DNA of 64,000 nt from Phaeosaccion multiseriatum (lineage: Eukaryota > Ochrophyta, other classes). Under the pieces are notes generated by a model, which saw nothing but the letters and a program-made list of their open reading frames with translations, was not told the DNA's origin and made no database searches. Positions 33,441 to 44,718 of this stretch are shown piece after piece (position 1 is the stretch's first letter; every line of letters starts with the position of its first letter). Made by a program: the position numbers and the translations under genes. The stretch covers positions 310,001 to 374,000 of the forward strand of contig OZ218957.1 of assembly GCA_965112735.1 (NCBI GenBank), read 5' to 3'.

Positions 33441-35558
33441 CCTCTCTCCCTCTCCCTCCCTCTCTCCCTCTCCCTCCCTCCCTCCCTCCCCCTCTCTCAC
33501 CCCTTGCCGCAGGCCACGCCGAGCACGCCCTCTCCCCTGGGCAGCGCCTTGGTCCAGCTGCTGGCGGCTCCCCGGCGTGCCGTGCTGACGTAGTAGAGCA
33601 CGCTTTTGCCGCCCTCTTCGCCGCCCTCGGAGGTGCCGTCATCGTCCTCCTCCATGGCGCTGACGTGTGTGCGTGTGTGTGTGTGTGCAGATACGACGTG
33701 GAGAAGGAGGAGCAGAGCAGCCACGGTTGGTGATACAGCGGCAGGCAAACACTTCGTTTCGTCTCGTTGTGTTTTGTTCGTTCGACGGTGGATCAAAGTG
33801 GCGCAAAGAGGAGTGACGGTATATAAGCAATTACACCACTGCCCCTCACCCCCCAGCCCTATCCTCGCCATGCTTGCCATCCTGCCATCCCCTTTCACCC
33901 CCCTTCACCCCGCCTCACCTGGCGAACACTGCCCCGTCCCCCCCAAGGGCGGCCATAACGAATCCCCAAGTGTCTGAGAAGCGCTGTGCCCTCCCCGCAG
34001 ACATGTCGGAGAAAGAAACCTCCACCGCGTTGTGAGAGCCCTGCACGTAGGCCATGGATAGGGGGGGATGGCAGTGGATGAGGAGGAGGAGGGGGGGGGG
34101 TGGCAGTGGATGAGGTAAGGGGCCAGCCGCGCGATACGATAAGGGCCGGACAGAAAGGCTTCAGGCGAGGGGCGCACAAGCCTCTCCCGCCTATACCCAT
34201 ACGCCTGTCTGCATGCCCATACGCCTGTCTGCCTGCCCATACGCCTGCCTGCCTGCCCATACGCCTGTCTGCCTGCCCATACGCCTGCCTGCCTGCCCAT
34301 ACGCCTGCCTGCCTACACGCCTGCCTGCCTGCCTGCCTGCCCATACGCCTGCCTGCCTGCCCATACGCCTGCCTGTCTACACGCCTGTCTGCCTGCCCAT
34401 ACGCCTGACCTCATCGACGGAGGTGATGGTGCCCAGCGCGTTCCAGCAGAGGTACCTCCTCCTGCTGCCGAGCGGCGTGGAAGAGGGCTGGAAGGGGTCC
34501 TGCGGGGCTATGACATCGCTGTCGTGCCCTCCTCCGCCCCCGCCGTAGGGGTCGGCGTACAGGTCTTCTCCCGTGGCCTCCCCCCCGGCGGCGTTCTCTA
34601 GATCCATGTCGTCGTTTGCGGCGCCCCCCGGGTTCGTGTTGTCTCCCTCCCCCTCCCCCTCCCCCTCCCCACCCCCGCCCTCCCCGTCGCCTCGTTCGTC
34701 CCCTTCGTCTCCCTCCGCAGCCTCCGCCGCCTCTTCATCGAGGAATCGCCTCTTCATGGTTTCCACGCTGTCCTCCCCGAGCTCAAGCCCTTCGTCATCT
34801 GAATCGCCATCTGTGGTTCGGGGCTGCACCGCCTTGGCCGCCGCCTTGGTCGGTGCCTTTCCTGAGAAGCCGCCCTCCCCCTTGCTGGCACCCTGCTTGT
34901 CCTTCTGTCCCTCCTCGCCGACGATCTTCTGCGCCTCCTCTGCTTTGGCCTTGCCGGTCGCCGCCTCCGCCCCTTCCTGTCGCAGCTCCTTCTGCGTCTC
35001 GGTGCGCCCCTCTTCCTCCCCCTCCCCATCCTCCTGCAACTCTGTCTCCGTCTCCGCTGCAGCCTTCGCAGCCGGCGCACTGGCACGCACTCCCTCGGGC
35101 ACGGGGTCATGAATCTCGCCCCTCTCGCCCGCGCTCGTTACGAAGGCGAGCGCCCCATAGGCCTTATTGCCCCCCCCTTGCCCTTCCACCCACTCCATGC
35201 CCGATAGGGTGGACCGGTCGGCCTTGTCGAGCAGCAGCAGCCTGACGGGTGCGTCCCCCTCCGTACCTGGCGTCAAGTCCCACACCGCCACCCTCTGATC
35301 CAGCCCTGCCGTGGCGAGGTACTTTCCGTCTTTAGAGAAGCTTAGCACAGCGATGGCGGCCACGTGTCCGTCCGCGCGCTTCTCCGGGGCGAGGTAGGTG
35401 CCATCCTTTGCCCACTCCCCCGTGCGCACGAGCAGGGCCGCGCGGTCTCCGGGCAGCGCAAGAGAGTGCCCCGAGGGGTGCCACGCCAAGCCGCCCACCT
35501 GATGACATAGCGCACAGTGTGGTAGTAAGTCAGCGGAACGGAGAGAGTAGGTTTATAG

Positions 35559-35591
<33 letters not shown>

Positions 35592-36983
35592 TGTGTGTGT
35601 GTGTGTGTGACCGAGTGACCCAGCGCGGTAAGTCCAGCCTCCCGCCGTCTCCCCCTCCTTTGTCATTGTCATGGGCCCACACGATGCGGGGCGGCAGCTC
35701 TTTCAAGTGGGACACGCGCACTTCTTTCCCAGCCGCGATAGACACAGGCCCTGCCCTGGCGGTGAGGGAGGCATTGACTGACACGCTCACCTGCTTGGTT
35801 GAGCTGGCCGGCGTCTCCTTGTCGCAGCAGCGCTTCGTCATGACGCACTCGCAGGACAAGTCGTCCAGGGACGGGGACACCGCCCACACCTGACACAAGG
35901 CACATACATACATACACAGGTGCCGGGCAGAGTGGGTCAGGGGCTTCATTTCTGTCTTGTAGTATTGTAGTCTCCTGAGAGGGTGTCTTGCCCCCAGGTA
36001 GTGACCAGGAGGGGACTGAAACCTCCCACTCCCACTCCCTCTCCCACTCACCTTGGCCATACCGTCGAACCCCGTGCTGGCGAGTAGCTCCCCCTCGGGG
36101 TGCCACTTGACGGCTCGGATGGCCCCGTCGTGCCCCTCGAGCGTCACCAGCAGAGAGGGGTTCTCCACCATGACGACGCGGAGCCCGGGCTCCTCTCCGG
36201 CAGCGGCCAGTAGCGAGCCGTCAGGGCTGAAGGCCACTGCACGCACCTTGGCGGAGAAGCGCGTGAGATTGCTCACAAACTATCGATGGAGAGAGAAGGC
36301 GAGGGAGATGGGCCAGAGAAACGGGACGCGTTCGGGAGAGGGAGTGAGTGAGGGCGAGGGAGAAGGAAGAGAGAGAGGGGGGTGGGCGGGAGGGGGCGTG
36401 TGATATAGTTGCAGTGGCTGGGAGGTGGGAGGGTCAAAGGAGGAAGTCAGTGGGACCCACGGCAGAGGGAGCTTGCACTGACCTCAAAGGAGGGCAGCTG
36501 GAAGAGCTTGACAAAGCCGTCTGCGAAGCCCACTGCGGCCTGCTTGGTGTGTGGGTGTAGCGAGAGGGAGGTGGCTTCCTCCTCGAATTCGTGCGAGGCA
36601 AGATGCGCCCCTGTCAAGGGGTTGCAGATCTGCAGGAGGAAGGAGGAATGGAGTGGGTGATCAGGTCGTGCGGTCAACTTGCTCGCCCTCGCTCTAGCCC
36701 TGCATGCCGCCAGTGCCGCCGCTTCCCTAGTGCCTGGAAGCTGCTGCTCTGGGCAAGAGGCAGGGGTCAGCTGCCCTGCGGCCCACAAAACAAAAACAAA
36801 AACAAAAAAACTCACCTCCACCTTTCCATCCTCTCCGCACGAGGCCGCCACCACTTCAGTGCGTGCATCCCCTTCGCCCCCAACCAGACACCGCCCTACC
36901 GCAAAGCCGCACACGCCCGCTCCGTGCACTCTGCGCAGCGAGTTGGCGAGCTCTGAGAGCCGCTCCGGCTCGACAGACGACAT
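31231..36983 (-). CDS. WDHD1: AND-1/Ctf4/WDHD1 replisome adaptor
   Basis: Ten exons join in phase to 1237 residues: 36983-36816, 36629-36483, 36279-36052, 35889-35620, 35498-34410, 34040-33919, 33659-33501, 33332-33031, 32708-32389, 32139-31231. WD40 repeats fill about residues 30-360 (VRAVAFSPDGSLLAAAG, IRAVKWHPEGELLASTGFDG, VLSFSKDGKYLATAGLDQ). A long acidic disordered region (about 400-600) leads to PFQPSSTPLGSRRRYLCWN. The trimerising second propeller follows (about 610-930: LCLPGPVVTS, LEWLGFGDDRTLVGMDSAG, TTFPRPVLTVLELDL). A helical region (DSLTIRMFEKACRLEKPLRALELAGRL) matches the end of the SepB/Ctf4 domain. Ctf4 links the CMG helicase to DNA polymerase alpha in the nucleus. The C-terminus is Gln/Asp/Gly-rich and I see no HMG box, unlike the vertebrate protein. 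Confidence 0.93.
32158..32290. repeat. About three tandem 43 bp units
   Basis: Units containing GAGAGAATCGAGG and GTGTGGATA recur in the last intron of the AND-1 gene. Confidence 0.8.
34195..34405. repeat. CCCATACGCCTGCCTGCCTG minisatellite
   Basis: About ten 20-24 bp units built from CCCATACGCC and (TGCC)n fill the intron between exons 5 and 6 of the AND-1 gene. Confidence 0.9.
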
Positions 36984-37257
36984 AATCCTTTTTAATCAGT
37001 TGTTGGCGTTTTCCGTGCGGGCCTGCCGCTTTATACACGGCAAGAACGCCAGCACGAGCGCAGAGGGCTACCTTAGCTTCACTACGCGTGGAGCTGCTCT
37101 TCTGTGCTCCTCCTACTGTAGCTGCTGCTGTCCCCCGAGTATAGTGTGCTGTTGGATTGATTCAAAAAAAAAATTTGATCATCCCGTCGCGGAGCCCCAA
37201 AACGCTTGGTTCTGGGCGGGAATGAGGGGGGGTGAGAAAAAAGAAAAAAGGCGAGTG

Positions 37258-37430
37258 CCGGCCCCTGACAAGGTTCTGAGGCGACCCAGGTTCCAGATTC
37301 TGGCCGGCGCCAGCTGACCAAGTTCCAGGCTCTGACCGGCGCCAGCCGGCCAGGTTCCAGGTTCTGGGGGAAAGCCATGTAGTAAGGCAATGATGAGGGC
37401 CAAGGCTGCTCTGCCAAGCCTCGCCAGCGA
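37258..37430. mobile_element. MITE family A copy 2, partial or rearranged
   Basis: The left end reads CCGGCCCCTGACAAGG and the interior is near identical to the element at 20918-21078, with an extra GGCGCCAGC-containing segment. The right end stops before the inverted terminal copy. The 6-mer CGAGTG flanks it at 37252-37257 and 37431-37436, which fits a target duplication, but the ends do not pair, so a deletion is likely. Confidence 0.6.
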
Positions 37431-37437
37431 CGAGTGA

Positions 37438-37692
37438 TCGGCCCCCCGCGAGGTTTCTCTGGCCCCCGATAAGCAGAAGCCAGAGGCGGCCTGCGGCCGA
37501 AAGCCGAGAAGCCAGGGGCTGGGCTGCGACCAGCAGAAGCCAGTCACCAGCCAGCCAGCCAGCGGGGAAGAGAGGCGGCCTACAGCCGAAAACCGAGAAG
37601 CCAGCGCTGGCCTGCGGCCAGAAGCCCGAAACTAGGAGGGGGCTACTGCCCGCCCAGAAGCCAGGAGCCTGAGAAACCTCGCGGGGGGGCGA
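37438..37692. mobile_element. MITE family B copy 2, 255 bp, with 6 bp target duplication
   Basis: Inverted terminal repeats share CCCCGCGAGGTTTCTC after TCG starts. GAGTGA flanks the element at 37432-37437 and 37693-37698. The interior matches copy 1 (24288-24491), with extra GAAGCCAG-type sub-repeats. It is inserted directly at the edge of the family A copy. Confidence 0.85.
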
Positions 37693-38395
37693 GAGTGAGG
37701 AAGTGAAAGTGAGGGGAGTGAGGGAGGGGTGGGAGGGAGGGACGGAGGGAGGCAGAGGGGGTGGGAGGGAGGGAAGGAGGGAGGGAGTGAGAGGGAAGAG
37801 GGAGTGAGTGAGTGAGTGAGTGAGTGAGTGAGTGAGTGAGTGAGTGAAGGTGGGAGAGAGGGAGAGAAGGAGAGAGGGAGGGAGGGAAGGAGGGAGGGAG
37901 GGAGGGAGGGAGGGAGGGAGGGAGGGAGGGAGGGAGGGAGGGAGGGAGGGAGGGAGGGAGGGAGGGAGGGAGGAGGGAGGGAGGGAGGGAGGGAGGGAAG
38001 GAAGGAGGGAAGGAGGGAGGGAGGGAGGGAGGGAGGGAAGGAAGGAGGGAAGGAGGGAGGGAGGGTGGGCGAGCCAGGGGGTGAGTGCGTGAGTAGCGGG
38101 TGAGTGAGTGAGTGAGTGAGTGTGAGTGAGTGAGTGAGTGAGTGAGTGAGTGAGTGAGTGAGTGAGTGAGTGCGTGAGTGAGTGAGTGAGTGGGTGAGTG
38201 AGTGGGTGAGTGAGTGGGTGAGTGAGTGGGTGGGTGAGTGAGTGAGTGAGTGAGTGAGTGAGTGAGTGGGTGGGTGAGTGAGTGAGTGAGTGAGTGAGTG
38301 AGTGAGTGAGTGAGTGAGTGAGTGAGTGAGTGAGTGAGTGAGTGAGTGAGTGAGTGAGTGAGCGAGTGAGTGAGTGAGAGAGGGAGGGAGGGAGG
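37693..38395. repeat. GTGA and GGGA satellite array
   Basis: About 700 bp of tetranucleotide arrays: GTGA (about 37803-37850 and 38098-38378) around a GGGA/GGAAG core (about 37855-38070). The same GTGA unit recurs in an intron at 56484-56668. Confidence 0.95.
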
Positions 38396-38790
38396 GAGGG
38401 AGACGCCGGCGGCGGTAGGAGTTAGCGGTAGGGAGTTAGCGGTAGAACGTCCGGCCAATCGTATTTTTTGTTCCTTTCTTCGCGTGCCCTGCCTCTGATC
38501 TCAGTCAGAATTTGCAGATTCAGAACAGGTCAACAACTGACATTTGGGAGTGAGTGAGTGAGTGAGGGAGGGAGTGAGTGAGTGAGTGAGTGAGTGAGTG
38601 AGAGAGTGAGTGAGTGAGTGAGTGAGAGAGGGAGGGAGGGAGGGAGGGAGACGCCGGCGGCGGTAGGAGTTAGCGGTAGGGAGTTAGCCCCCCCCCCCCC
38701 CCGTATTTTTTAACCCTTTTCTTCGCGTGCCCTGCCTCTGATCTCAGTCAGAATATGCTGATTCGGAACAGGTCAACAACTGACATTTTC
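38374..38790. repeat. Tandem duplication of a block of about 250 bp
   Basis: Two copies (about 38374-38545 and 38625-38790) share GAGGGAGGGAGACGCCGGCG, a GGTAGGAGTTAGCGGTAGG motif and CTTCGCGTGCCCTGCCTCTG. They are separated by more GTGA repeats and differ by small indels and a C-run. Confidence 0.85.
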
Positions 38791-39056
38791 ATTACCTCTC
38801 CCCCCCCCCCCAGGGAGGGACGACCTAGTGAGTGAAGCAATGAGTAAGTGGATGCGTGCGTATGTGCATGGGTACTGAAAATACAATTCAATTGAACGTT
38901 TTTGAGTGAGTAGGGCACGTGCGTGAGCGGGGGGTAGAGTTCATCGAGCGCCCCTGCTCCACACCCAGTCCACACCCGCTCTCCCAAAAAACAAAAACAA
39001 AAACGCGGCCCGGCCCGAAACACGGCAAACTTGACACGGTGGGCACGGCCAAATCA

Positions 39057-39087
39057 TCGACCCCTGACGTGCTATTATGCTATCTGC
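39057..39087 (+). repeat. Left terminal inverted repeat
   Basis: 31 bp, identical to the reverse complement of 47387-47417. The base outside differs on the two sides, so the end is sharp. Confidence 0.95.
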
Positions 39088-39171
39088 TATCGCCGGCGCC
39101 AGCCGGCGTGCTATCTGCTATTGCCGGCGCCAGCCGGCGTGCTATGTGCTATCGCCGGCGCCAGCCGGCGT
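39079..39171. repeat. Subterminal 31 bp tandem repeats of the transposon
   Basis: Three adjacent units of GCTATCTGCTATCGCCGGCG plus CCAGCCGGCGT, with one or two changes each, overlap the inner part of the left terminal repeat. Each unit is partly self-complementary (GCCGGCGCCAGCCGGC). Confidence 0.9.
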
Positions 39172-39435
39172 TTTGTGCTATTCGCCCCCCCGGGGTCGGG
39201 GGTGGGAGGGTGCGCGTGCGGGGGGCTAGGAGCGGAGGAAGCAACTCACACGTGTTTCATTGCCATTAATTCGCGTCAGTTCTTGTATAGTATGCCTAAG
39301 GGAGTATATCAAGGTCCACCCTCTGCCTGGCCTGGCTGACCTGCTGCCCGTGCACCCCTACCTCTCCGCCCTGTGATTGACTGGCTCTCCGCTAGCTCAG
39401 CCGGCGGACGGCCCGATCGACATTGTGCTCGCCAA

Positions 39436-42400
39436 TCAGTCACTTTTACCACTAGGGCAGGCAGCATTCACTCCGTCACAATACCAGTCCCCTTCAGGAA
39501 GCGTAGAGAGGGGAGGGGTCAGGCAGTACGTGTGAAACTCCTCATCGCAGCCGTCACATAGCAACATTTTGTCGTGGTCAACATCTTTCTGACAGACTAG
39601 ACATGCAGTGGCTTCGCTGGAGCTAGAGTCTGCTGCTTTTGCCGTGCCACGAGACAAAGCCCCATAACTCTCGGGCTTGTTTACCGTGCGCCCACGTGAG
39701 GACATCGCCCCCACCACCTTTCCGATGATGTTCTTGCGCAGTGTTCTCAGGTTCAGCGCCTCCTGCTCGCCATCACTGCTATCGTCCTCAGACATGTCCT
39801 CTCCCATGTGCACGCTTGGGTCGGGGGGGGCGTATCCCATCGCCTTGGCCACCTCTTGGCCCTCCGCCTCTCTGTTGACAATCTGCTTGCACTCCTCGTG
39901 CTGCTCCTCCGTGATGGCAAACCTCCGAAGCCTTCTCTGCGCGCACACCCCTCCTGAAGCTGCATGTGAGCCTTCGATGTACATTGCTTCGTGGTAGCGG
40001 GGCAATGCGCCATAAATGGCAGCACAAGACACAGAAGCCTCTTTCCCGCCGTCGACTTCGTAGACGACTGCTGCAGCCCCATCCCCGTCCTGGGACTCGT
40101 CGGTAGAGTCCTGTTCAGCGACGTGAAAGTATGAAACACCAGGCTTTGCCGGAACCACCTTCTGCTTGGAGCCTCGTCCCTTCTTCGAGACGATCACCTC
40201 CTTCCGAAGATCGACGCGAAGCTGTGCAAGAAAAAAGCTCTCCTCCGACCCCTTGTCTGCCCTGACTATCACAACGTCATTTGCCCTGTAGAGAATGCGA
40301 GTTCGGACGGATTCACCGGTCTTCCGTCCTTTCTGTCCGCGCTTCCTCGCTCCCGAGCTCTCATGCAAGCGCGACAGGTATCCACTCGGGTCGTTGCTTT
40401 GCGCAGAGTTGGGAGCAAACGCCCCCGAACGCGGGGCCGCTCCAACATTGTACTTCCTCTTGTTGGTTACACGCTGCTGCGGAACCTTCCTAAGACGAGC
40501 CGCCGCATTGCGAAGCGTCTGCGTGTCCTTCTTGCGCTGCTTCCGTTGCCCTTCGTCAAGCTTCTCCGCTACCCTTGGTCGCTTCAACACGGGTGAAGCC
40601 ACCAATCTGCTCTCGTTTTGCTCCAGCTGGTATCCCGCCCTGAGCTTTCGACCGCTGCTGTTGACGCTGCTTGTGCAGTAGGCAAAACCCATGCTGGGGT
40701 TGGCCTTCTTCGCAGCCTCAAGCATCACAAGGCCCCTTCTTCGGGCATACTCAAGAGCGTCTGGAACATCCTGGCGGCCTTCCCTTTGCTTCGTGAAGAA
40801 AGTCTCAACATTGAGGGTCAAAACGCTCCTCATCTGCATCTTCTCCACGATGCCGCGAGGCACTCCCTGCTGACGGAAATGAGCGAGGAAGCATCAAGCA
40901 AGGAGCGAACAGCGAAGCCGTGAGACGAAAGGGCAAGGCTGATTTCCAAACGCACGCGCCCACGGACACGGACATTTTTACTCACGCACTCACGCACACA
41001 CACGCACACAGCCATGGGGAGCACCCCCTTCTCACCTCTGCAAGCATCCGATGTAGCATCCGAGGTAGTGCCTGCAGGCTCGCCTTGATAGCACCTCGAA
41101 CTTCGCGTGATGGCATTCCTTCAGGGCCCTGGAGAGAGACCAGGGATTTGCCTGTGGCAGCTGATATCGCTTTCCCCATGTGACTGAGAGCCAAGTCGAC
41201 CACATGAAGCTTGGCAATGCTCTCCTCCATCGTGCGTGCGTTGTTTTGCATGTCTTTGCCATTCTCATCCAAGTCTTCGCCCTGGAGCTGATACGCCTCA
41301 CTCAACATCCGTTGTAGTGGGATGAGGTGCTGGGCGTAGACGTAGCAGTCCGAGATCATTCGAATGCACTGGTTTCCAGTGTCGGACAAGAAGAAAGCGT
41401 TGTACACGAAGCAGCCGAACGTAGGTCTGAACAAAGGTACTTTCGATGCCGTACCGCTGGCAGTGCTCTCTCCGGGTTCTGTGTTTCCCTGTCCGCCCAT
41501 CAGCACGGATGATCCCTTCCAGCTTAGCACCCCACTGTCACGACGAAGGAGAACCTTGACAAGCGCATGCAAACCTTCATCTAGCATGAGGATGACGATC
41601 ATATCTTCATCATCGTATGCACCGGGTGGGGCCAACGTGAGTCCACAAGGCTGAGTCCCCACGTGAGACTTCACGCACGTGAGGTGTGCGCGCCTTGGCT
41701 TCTCAACAGTACCATCTTCCTCGTCATCAGTCAGAGCCATGAGTGTATCTCCGTCATTGCCACTGCCACCCTCTGGTCCTCCGGCACGTTCCACATTGCC
41801 CTCCCAGACAAAAAGCGAGCTGTCGGCGATGCAGGCAACGCAGTCATGCGAGAGTGCTGTGAGGCCCGCAGGTCCCTTGGGTAGGTCACACAGCTTCTCG
41901 CTCACAGGTGCAAAAGGGTTGCCAGCGTCAAATGAGAGCCGGTGTAGTGCTCCCCCCCCGCCAGGTTCCTCTTGGGTGACAAAGAGGTCGAACGCGCGCT
42001 CAGAGGACACGGCAAGCGCAATGGCAACGGGGCAACGGATGCCCTCCTCTTCTCTCTCCTCGAGGACATTCTCCTCAGAAGTGCAACGCTCCTGGATCCG
42101 ACGGACCAAGGGCACTGCCTTCAAATTCAAATGCCGTTGCTGAGTCTGTCTCCCCCGACCACGCGCTGCTACATGCCCGTCCGGTTGCTGGTCGTCGTCA
42201 TCATCATCGTCGCCCTCCTCCGCCGCCGCGCGGGATCCCCTGTTTCCTGGAAGAGCGGCCAGCACATGCACCACCCAAATCTGATTCGCTCCACTGTCAC
42301 ACATGTACACGTAGTCGCCAACCACGACGAGAGACCCAAGACTCTGGAAGCAGTCGTCTCGCAGAACAACCTCTGTGGTACAAGGCACATGATGGGCCTT

Positions 42401-44718
42401 GAGCATGCGCAGATGCCTGCCTGAACGATCGGCGTTGAAGATCATGCCAGAGCCATGATGGTAGCCCATACCAGTCGGCTTCTGAGTCTGCGAGGCCATG
42501 TTCTGATGCCAGAAACGCCACGGCTCCGGGCACACGGTCACCCCCACGAGAGCACGGCGCTTCTCCCGCTCCTCCTCTGAGAGTAGAGCCAACTGCAGAG
42601 ACGCCGTCGTAACAGCGATTGCGCTCTCCACTGAGAAAGGATCCTTGTTTTCAATGGCGTCAAGGCCAACATTGGCTTGTACTGCTTCACTTCGAGCCGG
42701 GTCCAGATCGTGGAATCTGGCGCGAAGAGTTCGCAGTCCGACTAGCCAGCCCTGGCAGACGACCCACCAATTGAATGTCGTAGCACGAACACACTTTACA
42801 AGGTGAGCCCCGTCAGGCAGTGCCTCATACCACCCCAGGGGGTCGTCCTCTCCGAGGGTTCTTGCCGCCATTTTCCGAATGAAGGCAAGCTGTGCGCCAT
42901 TACAGTCTGTTGAGATGCACAATGGTCGGAGACTCTTGCACACGAGCCCTTTCCTCTTGCACCTCGAGCAGACTCTGCTGGAGAACTGAGTCGCGCAAAC
43001 GCACTCACTTTCACCGCAAGGACCCTCCCCTCCGGTGGGACAAGCTTGGTGGCAATCACACGCCTCGCCCATCTCCACCCACGAGGGGTTCTCCCCCGTC
43101 AGAATCCGCTGCCAGAAAAGCTCGAGACAAGGGATGCAAACACGCAGCGCCTTCATGATTTCGGTCACGCTCGCGGCAACACTTTTGTAGTCACCCCCTG
43201 CGGTGTGAAGCTGAAAACCGATGGAGCCCGTGTATGCCCCTTTCAGATCCATCATCATAACTTCCATCATCTCGGAACCCAGCTTAGGTGCGTCCTCGTC
43301 TCGCAGCTGGAACAGAACGAGTAGCGATAAGGGAGGGTTGACAGGAGGCGAAGCAAAGGCGGGGCTGCAGCGTGAGCGAGCGAGCGAGGAGGCGTGATTA
43401 AGATTGACGATGGATCAACAGTGATTCTGCCCCGAAAGATCAGTGGGAAGGAGGGGACGCCACGCACCTGAGCATCAGACTTTTCCAGTATTGCCTTCGC
43501 CTGCTCCAGTGTTGTATTTCCAAACTGATGTGCATTGCCCCAATTGGTTTGGCTGGTTGTATCAGTATGATGGCCCTTGGCAATGACGAAGCCATCCATT
43601 TTGACAGTCACGGGAACCACAATCTTCTCGTTGCCTTTGTCGCCAAGAGTGTAGGCTTGGTCGGCACAGAAGCGGGCGAAGACATTGACGACGTTGATAA
43701 TGTCTTCGACTTGCAGACCGTACCTCTTGATTAGGCCAGGCCTGCGCCTAATGAGTGCTCTCGGATGAAAGCCGCCTGTGTTCGCCCTGCGGAAGTAGTC
43801 CTTCATGGCCTGGTCCCTGGAGACGTTGGGGCCACGAACCTTCTTTCTGCGGGGTGCCCCATAGGAGAGCATGGAGCATGCTGAACCAAATACGTTCTGC
43901 TGGGTCTCATTAAACTGTCGCAGCGTCTCGTAGCCATTGAGCTGCTTGCTCGCGGCCACAGTCTGACGCCTGGACCAAAGGCCGCTGTTCATGACCCAAC
44001 GATGCACCGTTTGATACATGAAGTGACTCCGAGTAAAGTGCCCTCGATCAAGATGGAATTGGATCGCAAAGGGAACAATGTCGACATCGTTTACGTCCCG
44101 GGTAAGCTCTACACGCCCGCTGTCCGCGTCTTCCGTCACAGCCACCCGCCCATGGTCTTCTTCTGTCGCGGACGAGCCCGCGGCGCCCATCGCCTTTGTT
44201 TGTGGCCAAATGTGAAACGGCAGAATCTTTATTGGCTTATAGCTGGCTGGGCCCATGGCTGGGCCCCACTGGTTCAAAAGTCCTTCATGTCTGGCCGCGA
44301 TGGAGGGAGGAGTTGGGGGGGGGGGGGCGACTACTACAACAGCAGGAGAGGCACGCCAAGTCCAGTTGGCAGCAGGAGTCGGAGCCGGGAGAAGGCCCCT
44401 GAGAGGGCGAGGAGAGGGAGGAGTGCCAGCAGGAGTTGGAGCAGGGAGAAGCACAGTGAGAGGAGGAAGCGAGGGAGAAATGCCAGCAGGAGTCAGAGTA
44501 GGGGGAAGGACACCGAGAGGAGGAGGGCAGGGAGAAGTACCAGCAGGAGTCGGAGCCGACCCAGATCCGGAGGAGGAGGAGGGAGGAGGGAAGGAGAAAA
44601 GGGTCGAAGCAAAGGGAGACGGGGCCGCAGTCCCAGCGAAAGAGGATTCCCAGCAGGCGCGAGGAAAATGCGTCGGAACCAAAGTCCCAGCGACAGGGGA
44701 GTACGCCGAAGCAGCCAT
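39436..44718 (-). CDS. Transposon-borne large protein: Cys-rich cluster, propeller-like region and PHD finger
   Basis: Three minus-strand exons join in phase: 44718-43468, 43306-41036 and 40869-39436. From the first ATG this gives 1651 residues; from the ATG at 44256 it gives 1497. The later start avoids a Pro-rich stretch antisense to the RS-coding exon of the divergent gene. After a conserved-looking N-terminal part (GHHTDTTSQTNWGNAHQFGN) comes a Cys-rich cluster (CDCHQACP, CGESECVC, CSRCKRKGLVC). A region with NHL/propeller-like strands follows (LGSLVVVGDYVYMCDSGANQ, PVAIALAVSSERAFDLFV, AGLTALSHDCVACIADSSLF). Near the C-terminus is a PHD finger: CLVCQKDVDHDKMLLCDGCD, then EFHTYCLTPPLSTLPEGDWY. 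PHD fingers read histone H3 tails, so chromatin targeting is plausible. This is the best candidate for the element's main mobility protein, but no catalytic triad is visible. Confidence 0.7.

Larger units (their letters stand above)
36984..39056. other. Repeat- and transposon-rich intergenic region
   Basis: About 2.1 kb between the AND-1 start and the large transposon. It holds two small elements (37258-37430 and 37438-37692), GTGA/GGGA satellite and a duplicated block. No gene is supported. Confidence 0.7.
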
